A stretch of 64,000 nucleotides of DNA from Methylobacterium aquaticum (GCF_016804325.1 NZ_CP043627.1:1811001-1875000); one strand, 5' to 3'. Positions 18,839 through 28,142 are shown, counted from the first letter of the stretch. Numbers and translations: made by a program. Notes: generated from the letters alone by a model not told the origin.

Positions 18839-20245
18839 TCAGAACATCCACGCGGTGGCGAGCGGCACCACGACGAGGTCGAGGGCCGCCACCGCGGTAC
18901 CGATGACGAGGCCCCAGCGCAACCCGGGTGCGAGCACCGCGGCGGGTCGCGGCACGAGGGCGAGGACGAGCATCGGGAGCAGCGGCAGGAAGTAGCGCCC
19001 CTGCGGCCCGTCGATCCGCGCCTCGCCGACATGGGTCCAGGACAGGTATTGCGACAGGGCGACGAGCCAGGCGGTGAGCAGAGCCGCGGTCACGAGGAGC
19101 GCCAGATCGATCCAGCGCAGCCGGACGCTCCGCCCGCACAGGATCGCGAGCCCGACGAGCGCCGCGATCCAGGTGGTGTAGACGATGGCCGGCAGCAGCC
19201 TGTCGAGCCAGCCGAACACCCCGATCGCCCCGGTGGCAAGCACCAGGACGCGCTTGAAGGCGAGCAGGCCTTGCGCCGGCAGGGTGAGGATCAGGCCGGG
19301 ATGCTCGAGGAGGATCCGGACCTGCGCCCCCGTATCGGTGCCGAGGAACGGCGCGGGGCGCGGCCCGCTCCAGAGCGGGCCGGCCTCGTAGGCGAGGCGC
19401 GGCACCGGCGTCGCGACGTGGATCGTGGCGAAGACGATCCAGGCGACGCCCGGCAGCACCGCCAGCACGGCGATTCCGACCCGGCACCAGAACAGCCGGC
19501 TGACCCAGAAGCGCTCCGGCAGCGGCACCAGCAGCATCGCGGCGATCGCCGCATAGGGGGGCTTGGCCAGGACCACCAGGGCGATCACGACGGCGGCGAG
19601 GCGCCGGCGCCACGGATCGTCGCCGGTCAGCAGCGCGGCGGCCAGCGCGCAGGCGGCGATCATCAGGGCGTCCTGGTTGAAGGAGGCCGCGAGCGACAGG
19701 CTCATCGGCACGACCAGAACCCCGAAGAGGAGCGTCCGGCCGCGCCGGGCCAGCGCCAGGGCCGCGAGCCCGAGCGCGCCGTAGGCCGCCGTGTTGGCGA
19801 GGCGCCCGAGGAGGGCCGCCTTCGCGGGGGTGAGCCCGAGCGCCTGCCCGAGGCCGATCCCGAGGGCGCCCGGGATGTAGAAGGCCGGGAAATAGGTGCC
19901 GATGGTGTAGAGCGGCAGGAAGGCCGGGTGGCCGGGCGCGGGCATCGGCTCGGGCACCGGAACCTTGTCGGGCGCGAGCGGCCGGGCGCGGCTCAGGACT
20001 TCCCACACCGGATCGGCGGTGACGCCGGCGGCCGGGCGCGCGATGCCGTCGGAATAGGTCACGGTCTCCCGGTGGCCGACGACCTGGCCGTCGAGGAGGG
20101 CCACCGCCCGCAGCAGGTGGGCGGATTCGTCCGCCACCTCGCCCAGCGGCACGAGGACGGCGAGCAGCAGGCAGAGCGGCAGGCCGAGGAGGGCGAAGGC
20201 CGCGCACCAGAGCCGCCCGCCCGCCCCGTCGAGGCGGCCCGTCAC
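18839..20245 (-). CDS. DUF2142 polytopic membrane protein
   Basis: 468-residue integral membrane protein resembling the DUF2142 family, whose members are found in polysaccharide clusters and share the layout of membrane glycosyltransferases. It has about ten hydrophobic segments, and after the first segment the acidic stretch VPLGEVADESAHLLRAVALL, an expected position for a catalytic acidic motif. The start is a GTG at 20245 that overlaps the stop of the upstream VTT gene as GTGA, so it is translationally coupled. Product chemistry unknown. Confidence 0.8.
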   Translation of the reverse strand: MTGRLDGAGGRLWCAAFALLGLPLCLLLAVLVPLGEVADESAHLLRAVALLDGQVVGHRETVTYSDGIARPAAGVTADPVWEVLSRARPLAPDKVPVPEPMPAPGHPAFLPLYTIGTYFPAFYIPGALGIGLGQALGLTPAKAALLGRLANTAAYGALGLAALALARRGRTLLFGVLVVPMSLSLAASFNQDALMIAACALAAALLTGDDPWRRRLAAVVIALVVLAKPPYAAIAAMLLVPLPERFWVSRLFWCRVGIAVLAVLPGVAWIVFATIHVATPVPRLAYEAGPLWSGPRPAPFLGTDTGAQVRILLEHPGLILTLPAQGLLAFKRVLVLATGAIGVFGWLDRLLPAIVYTTWIAALVGLAILCGRSVRLRWIDLALLVTAALLTAWLVALSQYLSWTHVGEARIDGPQGRYFLPLLPMLVLALVPRPAAVLAPGLRWGLVIGTAVAALDLVVVPLATAWMF

Positions 20246-20931
20246 GGCCGTTCGCTCGCGAGCCGCCCGGCGAGGCGCTTGAGCTTGCGCACCAGCAGCA
20301 CCGTCGCGCCCACGCCCAGGACAAGGACGGCGCCGCGCAGCCACTCCGCCTCGCCGGCCAGCGCCGTGCGCCCGAGCGCCCCCAGCATCACGTAGGCGAG
20401 GAGCGCCGGCAGGGCAGCCAGGGTGCCCAGCAGGTAGTCGGCGAGGCGCACGCTGCTGAGGCTGAGCGCGTAGCTCGTCGGCGCGAACGGCATCACCGGC
20501 GAGAGCCGCATCAGGCAGACGAGGCGCCAGCCCTCCGCCGCCACCGTGCGGTCGAGGGCGGCGACCCAGCGCCCGCCGGCGAGGAAGCCGGGCCGGCGCC
20601 CGCGCAGCAGCCCCCGGCCGATCCAGAAGCTCAGGAGAGCCCCAGCCATCGTGCCGGCGGCCGCCGTCGCGAAGCCCGCGCCGAGGCCGAGCAGCGTACC
20701 GGCGGCGATGCCGAGCAGGGAGGCCGGCAGCACGCCGCTCGCCGCGATCAGGGTCTGGGCCGCGACCAGCACGATCGGCCCGGCGGCGCCCTGGCGCTCG
20801 CACAGGGCCGAGAGCCAGGCGATCACGTCCCCCGGGGTGCCCGGCGCCGCCAGGCCGAGCCCGAAGGGCAGGAGCGCGAGGGCGGCGAGGCCCGCCAGCA
20901 TCCCCCCGGAGGCCATGGCGCGGCGCATCAC
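20242..20931 (-). CDS. TVP38/TMEM64 (VTT domain) membrane protein
   Basis: 229-residue membrane protein with the VTT/SNARE-associated fold related to DedA. The typical central segment is [20 protein letters not shown] followed by [19 protein letters not shown], close to the family F/R-x-P signature. DedA/VTT relatives have been linked to lipid scrambling or undecaprenyl-phosphate recycling, which would suit a glycan cluster, but function here is inferred. GTG start at 20931 overlaps the upstream glycosyltransferase stop by 4 bp. An ATG follows immediately. Confidence 0.82.
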   Translation of the reverse strand: MMRRAMASGGMLAGLAALALLPFGLGLAAPGTPGDVIAWLSALCERQGAAGPIVLVAAQTLIAASGVLPASLLGIAAGTLLGLGAGFATAAAGTMAGALLSFWIGRGLLRGRRPGFLAGGRWVAALDRTVAAEGWRLVCLMRLSPVMPFAPTSYALSLSSVRLADYLLGTLAALPALLAYVMLGALGRTALAGEAEWLRGAVLVLGVGATVLLVRKLKRLAGRLASERP

Positions 20932-21728
20932 GGCCGCGCCGGCACGGGCTTGGGAGCGTCCTTGGAGGCATCCTTGGAGGCAACCTTGGGCGCCTCGAAG
21001 AGCGGGTCGGCCCTGAGGCCCCAGCGGTGCAGCCGGTAGACCAGCGAGGTCTTCAGCACGCCGAGGCCGTAGACGACGCTGCGGCGGAAGTTGATCGAGG
21101 ACGCCTCGGCGAAGTAGCGCGTCGGGCAGGAGATCTCGCCGATGCGGAAGTCGGCGTCCATCGCCAGGGCCAGCATCTGGTTGTCGAACACGAAATCGTC
21201 CGAGCAGCGGTCGAGGGGCAGGCTCTCCAGCACCGGGCGGCTCCAGGCGCGGTAGCCGCTGTGGTACTCGGACAGCTTCTGCCCCATCAGGATGTTCTGC
21301 ACGAAGGTGAGGCCGCGATTGGCGACGTACTTGTAGAGCGGCATGCCGCCGACGAGCGCCCCCTTGCCGAGGATGCGCGAGGCCAGGACCGCGTCGTACT
21401 CACCCGAGACGATCATCGAGGCCATCGCGGTGACGAGGCGCGGGGCGTACTGGTAATCGGGGTGGAGCATCACCACGATGTCGGCGCCGCGGTCGAGCGC
21501 CGTGCGGTAGCAGGTCTTCTGGTTGCCGCCGTAGCCGCAATTCTGCGCGTGGCGCACGATGGTCAGGCCGAGTTCGTCCGCCACCGCCACGGTGTCGTCG
21601 CGGCTGGCGTCGTCGACCAGGATGACGTCGTCGACGATGTCGAGGGGGATCTCGGCATAGGTGCGCCGCAGCGTCGCCGCGGCATTGTAGGCCGGCAGGA
21701 CGACGGCGATCTTCTTACCGTGAAGCAT
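20928..21728 (-). CDS. glycosyltransferase family 2, dolichyl-phosphate-mannose-synthase-like
   Basis: 266-residue GT-A enzyme. [35 protein letters not shown], the metal-binding acidic region [11 protein letters not shown] near residue 90, and [12 protein letters not shown] near 155 are all typical of the DPM1/GT2 polyprenyl-phosphate sugar transferase group. The C-terminus is a short Lys/Pro-rich tail without membrane helices. It leads a coupled block with the VTT and DUF2142 genes, consistent with making and using a polyprenyl-linked sugar donor. The donor sugar cannot be told from sequence. Confidence 0.86.
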   Translation of the reverse strand: MLHGKKIAVVLPAYNAAATLRRTYAEIPLDIVDDVILVDDASRDDTVAVADELGLTIVRHAQNCGYGGNQKTCYRTALDRGADIVVMLHPDYQYAPRLVTAMASMIVSGEYDAVLASRILGKGALVGGMPLYKYVANRGLTFVQNILMGQKLSEYHSGYRAWSRPVLESLPLDRCSDDFVFDNQMLALAMDADFRIGEISCPTRYFAEASSINFRRSVVYGLGVLKTSLVYRLHRWGLRADPLFEAPKVASKDASKDAPKPVPARP

Positions 21729-21928
21729 GGACAGGTCCGAACTTGCCGCGAGAGCCGCACCCGGGCGAGGGATGGTCTCAGATCATCGTTACCGCTTCGT
21801 CTCCGGCGAGACGGTTTTCACGCCATCGCCCGATGCGTTAGGCAGTCCTGCGCCGGGTTGCCAGAGCGAGGACTGGTCCGGCGCGCGATTCTCCGCGGGC
21901 TGTTGCCGGAAAACCGTAGGGCAGGGGC

Positions 21929-22878
21929 TCACCGGGCGATCGCCCGCATCAGGCCGGGCAGGGCCCGGGCGAGCAGGCCCGCCCCGCGCAAGGTCTCGCC
22001 GGCTTCCACGGCGGAGCGCCGGGCCAGCGCCTGGACGAGGCGCAGGGGCACCTGCGCGCCGAAGGCCGTCGCCACCAATGCCAGCGCCGTCGCCCGGCCG
22101 TGATGCTTGGCGGCGTAGCGGATCTGGCTCTCGAGGAAGCAGGCCAGCCGATGGGCCTTGGCCGCCCGGGTGGTGCCCTGGCCCTCGTGCCGCACATGGA
22201 TGCCGGCGAGGTGGCGCACCGCGAACCCCGCATCCCAGGCCCGGGCGCAGAGATCGACATCCTCGTAATAGACGAAGAACCGCGCGTCGAAGCCGCCGAG
22301 CGCCGAGAACAGCGAGCGGCGGATCATCAGGAAGGCGCCCATCACCTGGTCGACCGCCCGGTCCTCTTGGTGGTCCCATTCGGTCATGAAGTGGGAGGGG
22401 ACGAGCCGCGCCCGGTCGAGGAGGAGCGCCTGGCCGACCAGCGAGGCGGCGCTCGGCCGCCTCGCGCAGGAAAGCTGCACGCGGCCCGCCTCGTCGAGGA
22501 GCTGCGCGCCGACGATGCCGGTGCCGGGCTCCGCCATCAGGGCCGCGCGGGCCCCGGCGAGGCTCTCGCCCGTGACCCGGGCATCGGGGTTGAGGAACAG
22601 GATCGCTGGCGCGTCCCCCGCGCCGCGCCGGCATTGCAGGCCCGGCCGAAGCCCTGGTTGTCGGGATTGGCGATCACCGCGGGGCCGTGGCGCAGGGCCG
22701 GCAGGTCCTCGAGCGAGCCGTCGCGCGAGGCGTTGTCGACCACGACGACCCGTAACGAGAGCGCGCCGCCGAGCTGTGCCTCCGCCGCCGCCAGGCTGGC
22801 GAGGCAGGCCCGCAGCAGGGCGCCGCCGTTCCAGTTGACGATCACCACGTCGAGGGTCGGGGTCGGATCGACGGTCAT
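21929..22878 (-). pseudogene. glycosyltransferase family 2, single frameshift
   Basis: The N-terminal part, LDVVIVNWNGGALLRACLAS through NPDNQGFGRACNAGAA, is in one frame. The remainder, from APAILFLNPDARVTGESLAG through FDARFFVYYEDVDLCARAWD to the end, is in another. One extra G in the five-G run near 22613-22617 would restore a 316-residue rhamnosyltransferase-like GT2 enzyme (RGDAPAILFLNP), and the total length is one base short of a multiple of three. All catalytic landmarks are present on either side. It overlaps the upstream glycosyltransferase by 4 bp (ATGA). Confidence 0.85.
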
Positions 22879-23894
22879 GGCAATCCTTTCGGCCGCCCGA
22901 GCCGGCCGCGCAGGCCGTCGAGCACTGCACCGGAGAGATGGGCGAGCACGCCCGGGCGGTAGCCGGAATCGGCCCAGTAGAGCAGGGCCTGGAGCGGCAG
23001 GTAGGCGGCCTGCCGCACTCTCCAGCGCCGGGGCACGTGCGGCAGCCGCCAGGCATAGACGCTGTTGCGCAGGTAGGCCCCCATCCGGAACAGCGGCTGG
23101 CGCGGCATCTCGATGCCCAGCAGCCGGGACCGGATCACCCCGGCGCCGACCCGGTGGGGGAGGGCGGTCGCCGTCTCCATCCAGCAGCCGTAGCCGAGGC
23201 TCCAGGCGCGAAAGCACCATTCGAGATCGACGCCGTCGATGAAGAAGTCACTCCGGAACGGCCCGATCCGCGCATAGGCCGCGAGGTCGACGAGCGAGCC
23301 GGAGGTGGCCAGGAACTCGACCGGCACCAGGGAGCCGTCCTCCGAAAATCCCGGCCGGCGCGGATAGGCCGGCGCCTTGCGGCCGGGCGCCGCCTCGGGG
23401 CGCGGGCCGACCACGGCCGGCGGCGGGCTCACGGTTCGCAGCCGCGCCAGCGCGGCTTCGAGTTCCGTGACCTGCTCGGGCGCGAACGCCGCGTCCTGGT
23501 CGAGAAGCAGCACCTGCGCGGCGCCGGCCTTAATCGCCGCCCGGGCGATGGCGTCGAGGGCGCCGCCGATTCCGATGTTCCCGCCCGCCGACAGCACCCG
23601 GGCGCCGCGTTCCACGAGGTCGGCGGCGGCGGAAGCCGGCAGGCCGCCATTGTCGAACACGATGGTCGGGCGCGTCTCCGCCTCGACCCGGGCGAGCAGG
23701 GCCGCGACCTGCGCCGCATCCGGCCGGAAGACAGTGACGCCGATGGCGACGGGCGAGGGGGCGGAGGGCAGGGTCGTCTCGGGGCGGGGCTGGCGCCCGC
23801 AGGGCAGCCTGCGCGGCGTCGGGGTGGATCGGCGGTGACCGTGTCGCCGTAGGGCTGCCGGGTCGGACGGGTCAAGACGCCGCCGCAGCGACAT
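22875..23894 (-). CDS. glycosyltransferase family 2, rhamnosyltransferase-like
   Basis: 339-residue GT2 enzyme from ATG 23894. GT-A landmarks are VAIGVTVFRPD, AQVLLLDQDAAF (acidic motif), FFIDGVDLEWCFRAWSLGYG and the following Trp-rich helix region, similar to dTDP-rhamnosyltransferases of O-antigen clusters. The first 55 residues are Arg/Pro-rich and may not be translated, so the true start is uncertain, with no better ATG nearer the domain. First gene of the minus-strand glycan block. Confidence 0.78.
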   Translation of the reverse strand: MSLRRRLDPSDPAALRRHGHRRSTPTPRRLPCGRQPRPETTLPSAPSPVAIGVTVFRPDAAQVAALLARVEAETRPTIVFDNGGLPASAAADLVERGARVLSAGGNIGIGGALDAIARAAIKAGAAQVLLLDQDAAFAPEQVTELEAALARLRTVSPPPAVVGPRPEAAPGRKAPAYPRRPGFSEDGSLVPVEFLATSGSLVDLAAYARIGPFRSDFFIDGVDLEWCFRAWSLGYGCWMETATALPHRVGAGVIRSRLLGIEMPRQPLFRMGAYLRNSVYAWRLPHVPRRWRVRQAAYLPLQALLYWADSGYRPGVLAHLSGAVLDGLRGRLGRPKGLP

Positions 23895-24039
23895 CGCGGC
23901 GGGCGCGGCGCTCACCCCGCGTCCATGGGAAAACCACACACGCCGAGCGGATCGCGACGGAAGCCTCCCGGACCATCCACGGTCAACCAACCGAAGGGCG
24001 GTTTCCGTTGGGTATACGATTCCTTATGGTGCCGCCGCA

Positions 24040-25122
24040 ATGGTTTACGATCTCGACACCATACACCGTCCCGCCGCGTGGCGACGCCTGACCGGTCCCC
24101 TGGAGGCGGCTTCCGACGCGCTGGTGCGGGTCGACGAGCGTCTCGCCCGGGCCGAGCCCGTGCTGGCCGACGGCGCCCGTGCCCGGGCGCACCTGCTCGA
24201 CGCACAGGCCGCATTGCATCTCGATGGCGAGCTCGTCGCGCTCGAAGACCTGGTGCTGCACGAGGCGGCGATGGATGTGCGCCGTCCGACCCTCGCCCTC
24301 GGGCGTGCCGTCGCGGTCCTGGCCGAGCGCCGCCGCCTCGCCGCCGCGGCCCCGGGCCGGGCCTTCTCGGGCGCCGGCTGGACGCTCACGGCCGGACCGG
24401 AACCCGACGCCGAGGAGGACGACGCGAAGTGGGACGAAGAGGACTCGGGCAAGGAGACCGATCCGGCGCAGACGGAGGATGTACCTTACGCCGCCATCGA
24501 CCGGCTGCTCGCCCGCACGCGCCGGACCCTCGCGGATTGCGAGGTGGGCGCACCGGTTCCGCGCCCCGCGACCGACGATCCCGGTGCCGCCTGGCGAACG
24601 GTCCTCGACGAAGCCTCCGACCTACCGGCCGTGCTGTCGGCGGCGATCGCCCTCGATGCCTGGCTGGTGCTCGATCCGGCCCCGCGCGCGGGCCATCGCG
24701 GCCCGCTCGCCGCGGCCGCCCTGCTGCGGGCCCGGGGCAAGGCCGTCGCCCACCTGCCGGCCCTGGCGCTCGGCCTGCGCGACGGCCGGGCGCGCTGGTC
24801 GCGGGCGCTGCCCCTCACCGAGCGCCTGGCCGTGCTGCTCGGCGCGGTCGAGGCCTCCGGCCGCCTCATGGGGCGCGACCTCGACCGCCTGGCGCTCGCC
24901 CGCGAGGTGATGCTGCGCGCCTGTACCGGAAGGCGCCGGACCTCGCGCCTGCCGCACCTCGTCGACCTGTTCGTCGGCTCGCCCCTCGTCACGGTGGCGA
25001 GCGCCGCCCGGGCGCTGTCGGTCACGCCGCAGGCGGTGGAGGCGATGCTGGCGGAACTGGGATCGGCGCGGCCGCGGGAATTGACGGAGCGGCGGCGGTA
25101 TCGGGCGTGGGGGATCGTTTGA
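24040..25122 (+). CDS. DUF1612 / RHE_PE00001-like protein with C-terminal helix-turn-helix
   Basis: 360-residue soluble protein resembling a family repeatedly carried on rhizobial plasmids (DUF1612, RHE_PE00001-like). The N-terminal half has HLLDAQAALHLDGELVALED and the following DLVLHEAAMDVRRPT. An acidic linker follows at about residues 118-145. The C-terminal segment SPLVTVASAARALSVTPQAV looks like a helix-turn-helix. No function is established. DNA binding is suggested by the C-terminus. It is preceded by a more AT-rich leader and is convergent with the parD-like gene. Confidence 0.72.
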   Translation: MVYDLDTIHRPAAWRRLTGPLEAASDALVRVDERLARAEPVLADGARARAHLLDAQAALHLDGELVALEDLVLHEAAMDVRRPTLALGRAVAVLAERRRLAAAAPGRAFSGAGWTLTAGPEPDAEEDDAKWDEEDSGKETDPAQTEDVPYAAIDRLLARTRRTLADCEVGAPVPRPATDDPGAAWRTVLDEASDLPAVLSAAIALDAWLVLDPAPRAGHRGPLAAAALLRARGKAVAHLPALALGLRDGRARWSRALPLTERLAVLLGAVEASGRLMGRDLDRLALAREVMLRACTGRRRTSRLPHLVDLFVGSPLVTVASAARALSVTPQAVEAMLAELGSARPRELTERRRYRAWGIV

Positions 25123-25163
25123 GGGGGTTTACCGTTTGCATCTGAAGACCTGAAACCCACCGC

Positions 25164-25199
25164 GTCATTCCGGGCTCCGCTTTCGCGGCCCCGGAATGA
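25164..25199. repeat. compact family B palindrome (arms only) copy 3
   Basis: GTCATTCCGGGCTCCGCTTT followed by CGCGGCCCCGGAATGA: the two arm sequences of the family B elements joined without filler. It lies between the convergent DUF1612 and parD genes, where it could serve as a bidirectional hairpin. Confidence 0.7.
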
Positions 25200-25240
25200 A
25201 GCGGTGGATGTCAAGCCTGTGAAAGCAAGTCAGGCAGGAT

Positions 25241-25486
25241 CTATGATATCGCTGGCCGTCGCATCGATGCCAGGAACGCGTCGGTATCGAAGTCCTCGAA
25301 CTCGTCACCTGCCTCTCCCTCGATCAGCGCTGCCGCCAGCCCATCGCGCGCGGTTTCGCGCGTTTCGAGCAAGCGCAAGCCCGCCACGACCACCTCGTTG
25401 GCGGAGGCATAGCGGGCATCCGCGACCTGACGGTCGATGAACGCAACCAGATCATCGTCGAGCGTGATCGTCATGGTCCGAGTCAT
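25241..25486 (-). CDS. ParD-type ribbon-helix-helix antitoxin, no partner toxin
   Basis: 81 residues. MTITLDDDLVAFIDRQVADA followed by YASANEVVVAGLRLLETRE is a ribbon-helix-helix DNA-binding domain in the ParD/CopG style, and the acidic C-terminus (EAGDEFEDFDTDAFLASM) is the usual toxin-binding tail. A good ribosome site, GGGAG, lies 7 bp before the ATG at 25486. ParE normally follows directly, but here only a palindrome and the convergent gene follow, so this is an orphan or a remnant. Confidence 0.8.
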   Translation of the reverse strand: MTRTMTITLDDDLVAFIDRQVADARYASANEVVVAGLRLLETRETARDGLAAALIEGEAGDEFEDFDTDAFLASMRRPAIS

Positions 25487-25638
25487 GATCCATCTCCCGC
25501 GCCTATCATAGCAGGCGACCGTGGCGGTCCGAACCCCGGACGATCCCTCCCGCCCGATTGCGCCCGCCACCGCTTGCCCCGACAATGCCCGCCCCCGCGT
25601 CCCTTGCGGGCAAGAAGGCCCCCGGCCAACAACAAGGC

Positions 25639-26448
25639 ATGCGCGTCGTGATCGACCAGGTTTCCCAGCGCCAGCAGGACATCCTCGCCCTCGCCCGCCT
25701 GCACGGGCGGGTCAGCGTGGAAGACCTGGCGGCCCGGTTCGAGGTGACGCCGCAGACGATCCGCAAGGACCTGAACGAATTGTGCGACAGCCGGCTCCTG
25801 TCGCGCATCCATGGCGGCGCCGTGGTGGCCTCGGGCGTCGAGAACGTCTCCTACGAGGCCCGCCGCCTCGTCGCCCATGGCGAGAAGCGGGCGATCGGCG
25901 AGGCGGCGGCACGGCTCATCCCCAACAACGCCTCGCTGTTCATCAATATCGGCACCACCACCGAGGAGGTGGCGCGCGCGCTCGGCGACCACGAGGACCT
26001 GCTCGTCATCACCAACAACCTCAACGTCGCGACCCTGCTCTACCGCCATCCGAAGATGAGCCTGATCGTCGCCGGCGGTCCGGTGCGGCGGGCCGACGGG
26101 GCGGTCATCGGCTCGGCGGCGGTCGATTTCATCAACCAGTTCAAGGTCGACTACGCGGTGATCGGCGTCTCGGCGATCGAGGAGGACGGCACGCTCCTCG
26201 ATTTCGACTACCGCGAGGTCCGGGTCGCCCGCGCCATCATCGAGAATGCCCGCCGGGTGATCCTGGTCGCCGACAAGCTGAAGCTCGAGCGCTCGGCGCC
26301 GATCCGGGTCGGCCACCTGCGCGAGCTCGACTATTTCGTCACCGACGCGCTGCCCTCCGCGGCCTTGAGGGAGATGTGCGCCGCGCACCGCGTCGATCTG
26401 GTCGAGGCGGGTTTGAGCGCCCACGAGACCTCCGACGCCGCGGAATAG
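25639..26448 (+). CDS. glpR: DeoR-family glycerol operon repressor
   Basis: 269-residue DeoR/GlpR regulator. The N-terminal winged helix-turn-helix is RQQDILALARLHGRVSVEDL followed by ARFEVTPQTIRKDLNEL. The C-terminal DeoR sensor domain has INIGTTTEEVARAL and LIVAGGPVRRADGAVIGSAA, an ISOCOT-fold sugar-phosphate site. It is immediately upstream of glpD and the glycerol transporter, so glycerol-3-phosphate is the probable inducer. The frame is open to ATG 25558, but the 27 residues this adds are Ala/Pro/Lys-rich, so ATG 25639 is preferred. Confidence 0.87.
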   Translation: MRVVIDQVSQRQQDILALARLHGRVSVEDLAARFEVTPQTIRKDLNELCDSRLLSRIHGGAVVASGVENVSYEARRLVAHGEKRAIGEAAARLIPNNASLFINIGTTTEEVARALGDHEDLLVITNNLNVATLLYRHPKMSLIVAGGPVRRADGAVIGSAAVDFINQFKVDYAVIGVSAIEEDGTLLDFDYREVRVARAIIENARRVILVADKLKLERSAPIRVGHLRELDYFVTDALPSAALREMCAAHRVDLVEAGLSAHETSDAAE

Positions 26449-26471
26449 CCGAAACCGCAAGGCACCCGAAC

Positions 26472-26510
26472 CGAAAGCATCAGACTTTCGTTCGCACCTC
26501 CAGCCTTTCG
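26472..26510. promoter_or_regulatory. candidate GlpR operator before glpD
   Basis: CGAAAG-N7-CTTTCG (26472-26490), then a third CTTTCG at 26505-26510, exactly 20 bp after the second. Repeated TTTCG half-sites are typical of DeoR-family operators. It lies 46-84 bp upstream of the glpD ATG. Confidence 0.6.
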
Positions 26511-26555
26511 GTTTTGCTTGCGCCAGGTCCTGGCTGCGGCTAGATTCGCGCCAGG

Positions 26556-28142
26556 ATGCAAACGAAAGAGCCGAACGGCTCCGACAGGGAGGTGGCTTTG
26601 GCCCCCAGGCAGCAGCCCGGCGACGAGCGCGGGGTGTTCGACCTCGCGGTGATCGGCGGCGGCATCAATGGCTGCGGCATCGCCCGCGACGCGGTCGGCC
26701 GCGGCGCCTCGGTGGTGCTGTTCGAGCAGAACGACCTGGCGAGCGGCACCTCCTCGACCTCGACCAAGCTGATCCATGGCGGCCTGCGCTACCTGGAGCA
26801 TTACGAGTTCCGCCTGGTCCGCGAGGCCCTGATGGAGCGCGAGGTGCTGTGGGGCATGGCGCCCCACATCGTCTGGCCCCTGCGCTTCGTGCTGCCGCAC
26901 CATTCGGGTCTCAGGCCCGGCTGGCTCCTGCGCCTCGGCCTGCTGCTCTACGACAACCTCGGCGGCCGCAAGCGCCTGCCCGGCACCCGCACCCTCGATC
27001 TCACCCGCGATCCCGCCGGCCAGCCGCTCAAAGCCGGCTTTCGCCGCGCTTTCGAATATTCGGATTGCTGGGTCGAGGATTCGCGCCTCGTCGTGCTGAA
27101 CGCCCGCGACGCCGCCGAGCGCGGCGCGGTGATCCGCACCCGCACCCGGGTCGTCACCGTCGCCCGCGCCGCGGGTGTGTGGGAACTGACGGTCGAGGAC
27201 CGCCAGACCGGAGCCCGCGACACCGTGCGGGCCCGCACCCTCGTCAACGCCGCCGGCCCCTGGGTGGCGAACGTGCTCACCGGCGTAGCGCGGGCGAATT
27301 CTTCCGAGGGCGTGCGCCTGGTCCAGGGCAGCCACATCGTGGTGCGACGCTTATTTCAGCACGACCGCGCCTACATCTTCCAGAATGCCGACCAGCGCAT
27401 CATCTTCGCGATCCCCTACGAGCGCGACTTCACCCTGATCGGCACCACCGACCGCGACTACACGGGCGATCCCGCCGACGTGAAGGCGAGCGAGGAGGAG
27501 ATCGCCTATCTCTGCGCCGCCGCCAGCGAGTATTTCCGCGATCCGGTCACCCGCGACGAGGTGGTGTGGACCTATTCCGGCGTGCGCCCGCTCTACGACG
27601 ACGGCGCCTCGAAGGCCCAGGAAGCCACCCGCGACTACGTGCTGACCCTCGACGCGCCGGAGGGCCAGCCGGCCATGCTCTCGGTCTTCGGCGGCAAGAT
27701 CACCACCTACCGGCGGCTGGCCGAATCGGCGCTCGACCGGCTGAAGGACCACCTGCCGGCGGCGGCCAAGGCGCCCTGGACGTCCGGCGCGGTCTTGCCA
27801 GGTGGCAACTTCCCGAAGGAGAGCTACGACGACGTCGTGGCGGGGCTCGCACGCCAGCATCCGGGCTTGCCCGAGACGCTCGTCGCCCGGCTGGTGCGGG
27901 CCTACGGCACCGACGCCCGGGAAATCCTGAGCGGCGCCCGCTCCATGGACGATCTCGGCCGGCACTTCGGCGCCGACCTCACCGAGCGCGAGGTGCGCCA
28001 CCTGATGCGCCGCGAATGGGCGGTGAGCGCCGAGGACGTGCTCTGGCGCCGCTCGAAGCTCGGCCTTAGGGTCACCCCCGCCGAGGCCGAGGCCCTCGAC
28101 GCGTTCATGCGCCGCGCCGCCGCCGCCTCCGACGCGGCCTGA
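26556..28142 (+). CDS. glpD: glycerol-3-phosphate dehydrogenase (aerobic, FAD)
   Basis: 528-residue membrane-associated flavoenzyme that oxidises glycerol-3-phosphate to dihydroxyacetone phosphate and passes electrons to quinone. The FAD-binding fold is DLAVIGGGINGCGIARDAVG near residues 30-50, followed by TSSTSTKLIHGGLRYLE, a GlpD signature. Later segments TTDRDYTGDP, SGVRPLYDD and FGGKITTYRRLAE are also characteristic. Normal length. It sits between glpR and the glpS transporter genes and is preceded by the putative GlpR operator. A parS-like palindrome (27794-27809) lies inside the coding region. Confidence 0.95.
   Translation: MQTKEPNGSDREVALAPRQQPGDERGVFDLAVIGGGINGCGIARDAVGRGASVVLFEQNDLASGTSSTSTKLIHGGLRYLEHYEFRLVREALMEREVLWGMAPHIVWPLRFVLPHHSGLRPGWLLRLGLLLYDNLGGRKRLPGTRTLDLTRDPAGQPLKAGFRRAFEYSDCWVEDSRLVVLNARDAAERGAVIRTRTRVVTVARAAGVWELTVEDRQTGARDTVRARTLVNAAGPWVANVLTGVARANSSEGVRLVQGSHIVVRRLFQHDRAYIFQNADQRIIFAIPYERDFTLIGTTDRDYTGDPADVKASEEEIAYLCAAASEYFRDPVTRDEVVWTYSGVRPLYDDGASKAQEATRDYVLTLDAPEGQPAMLSVFGGKITTYRRLAESALDRLKDHLPAAAKAPWTSGAVLPGGNFPKESYDDVVAGLARQHPGLPETLVARLVRAYGTDAREILSGARSMDDLGRHFGADLTEREVRHLMRREWAVSAEDVLWRRSKLGLRVTPAEAEALDAFMRRAAAASDAA
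27794..27809. promoter_or_regulatory. parS near-match inside glpD
   Basis: CTTGCCAGGTGGCAAC is 14/16 identical to the parS-like palindrome at 12546, differing at the first base and one central base. It is within coding sequence, so chance is a real possibility. Confidence 0.3.

Noticed and set aside
17012..20395. 1,127-residue plus-strand open frame
   Set aside because: Antisense shadow of the ABC exporter, DUF2142 and VTT genes, with unnatural composition (Gly/Glu/Arg/Ala) and no motif.
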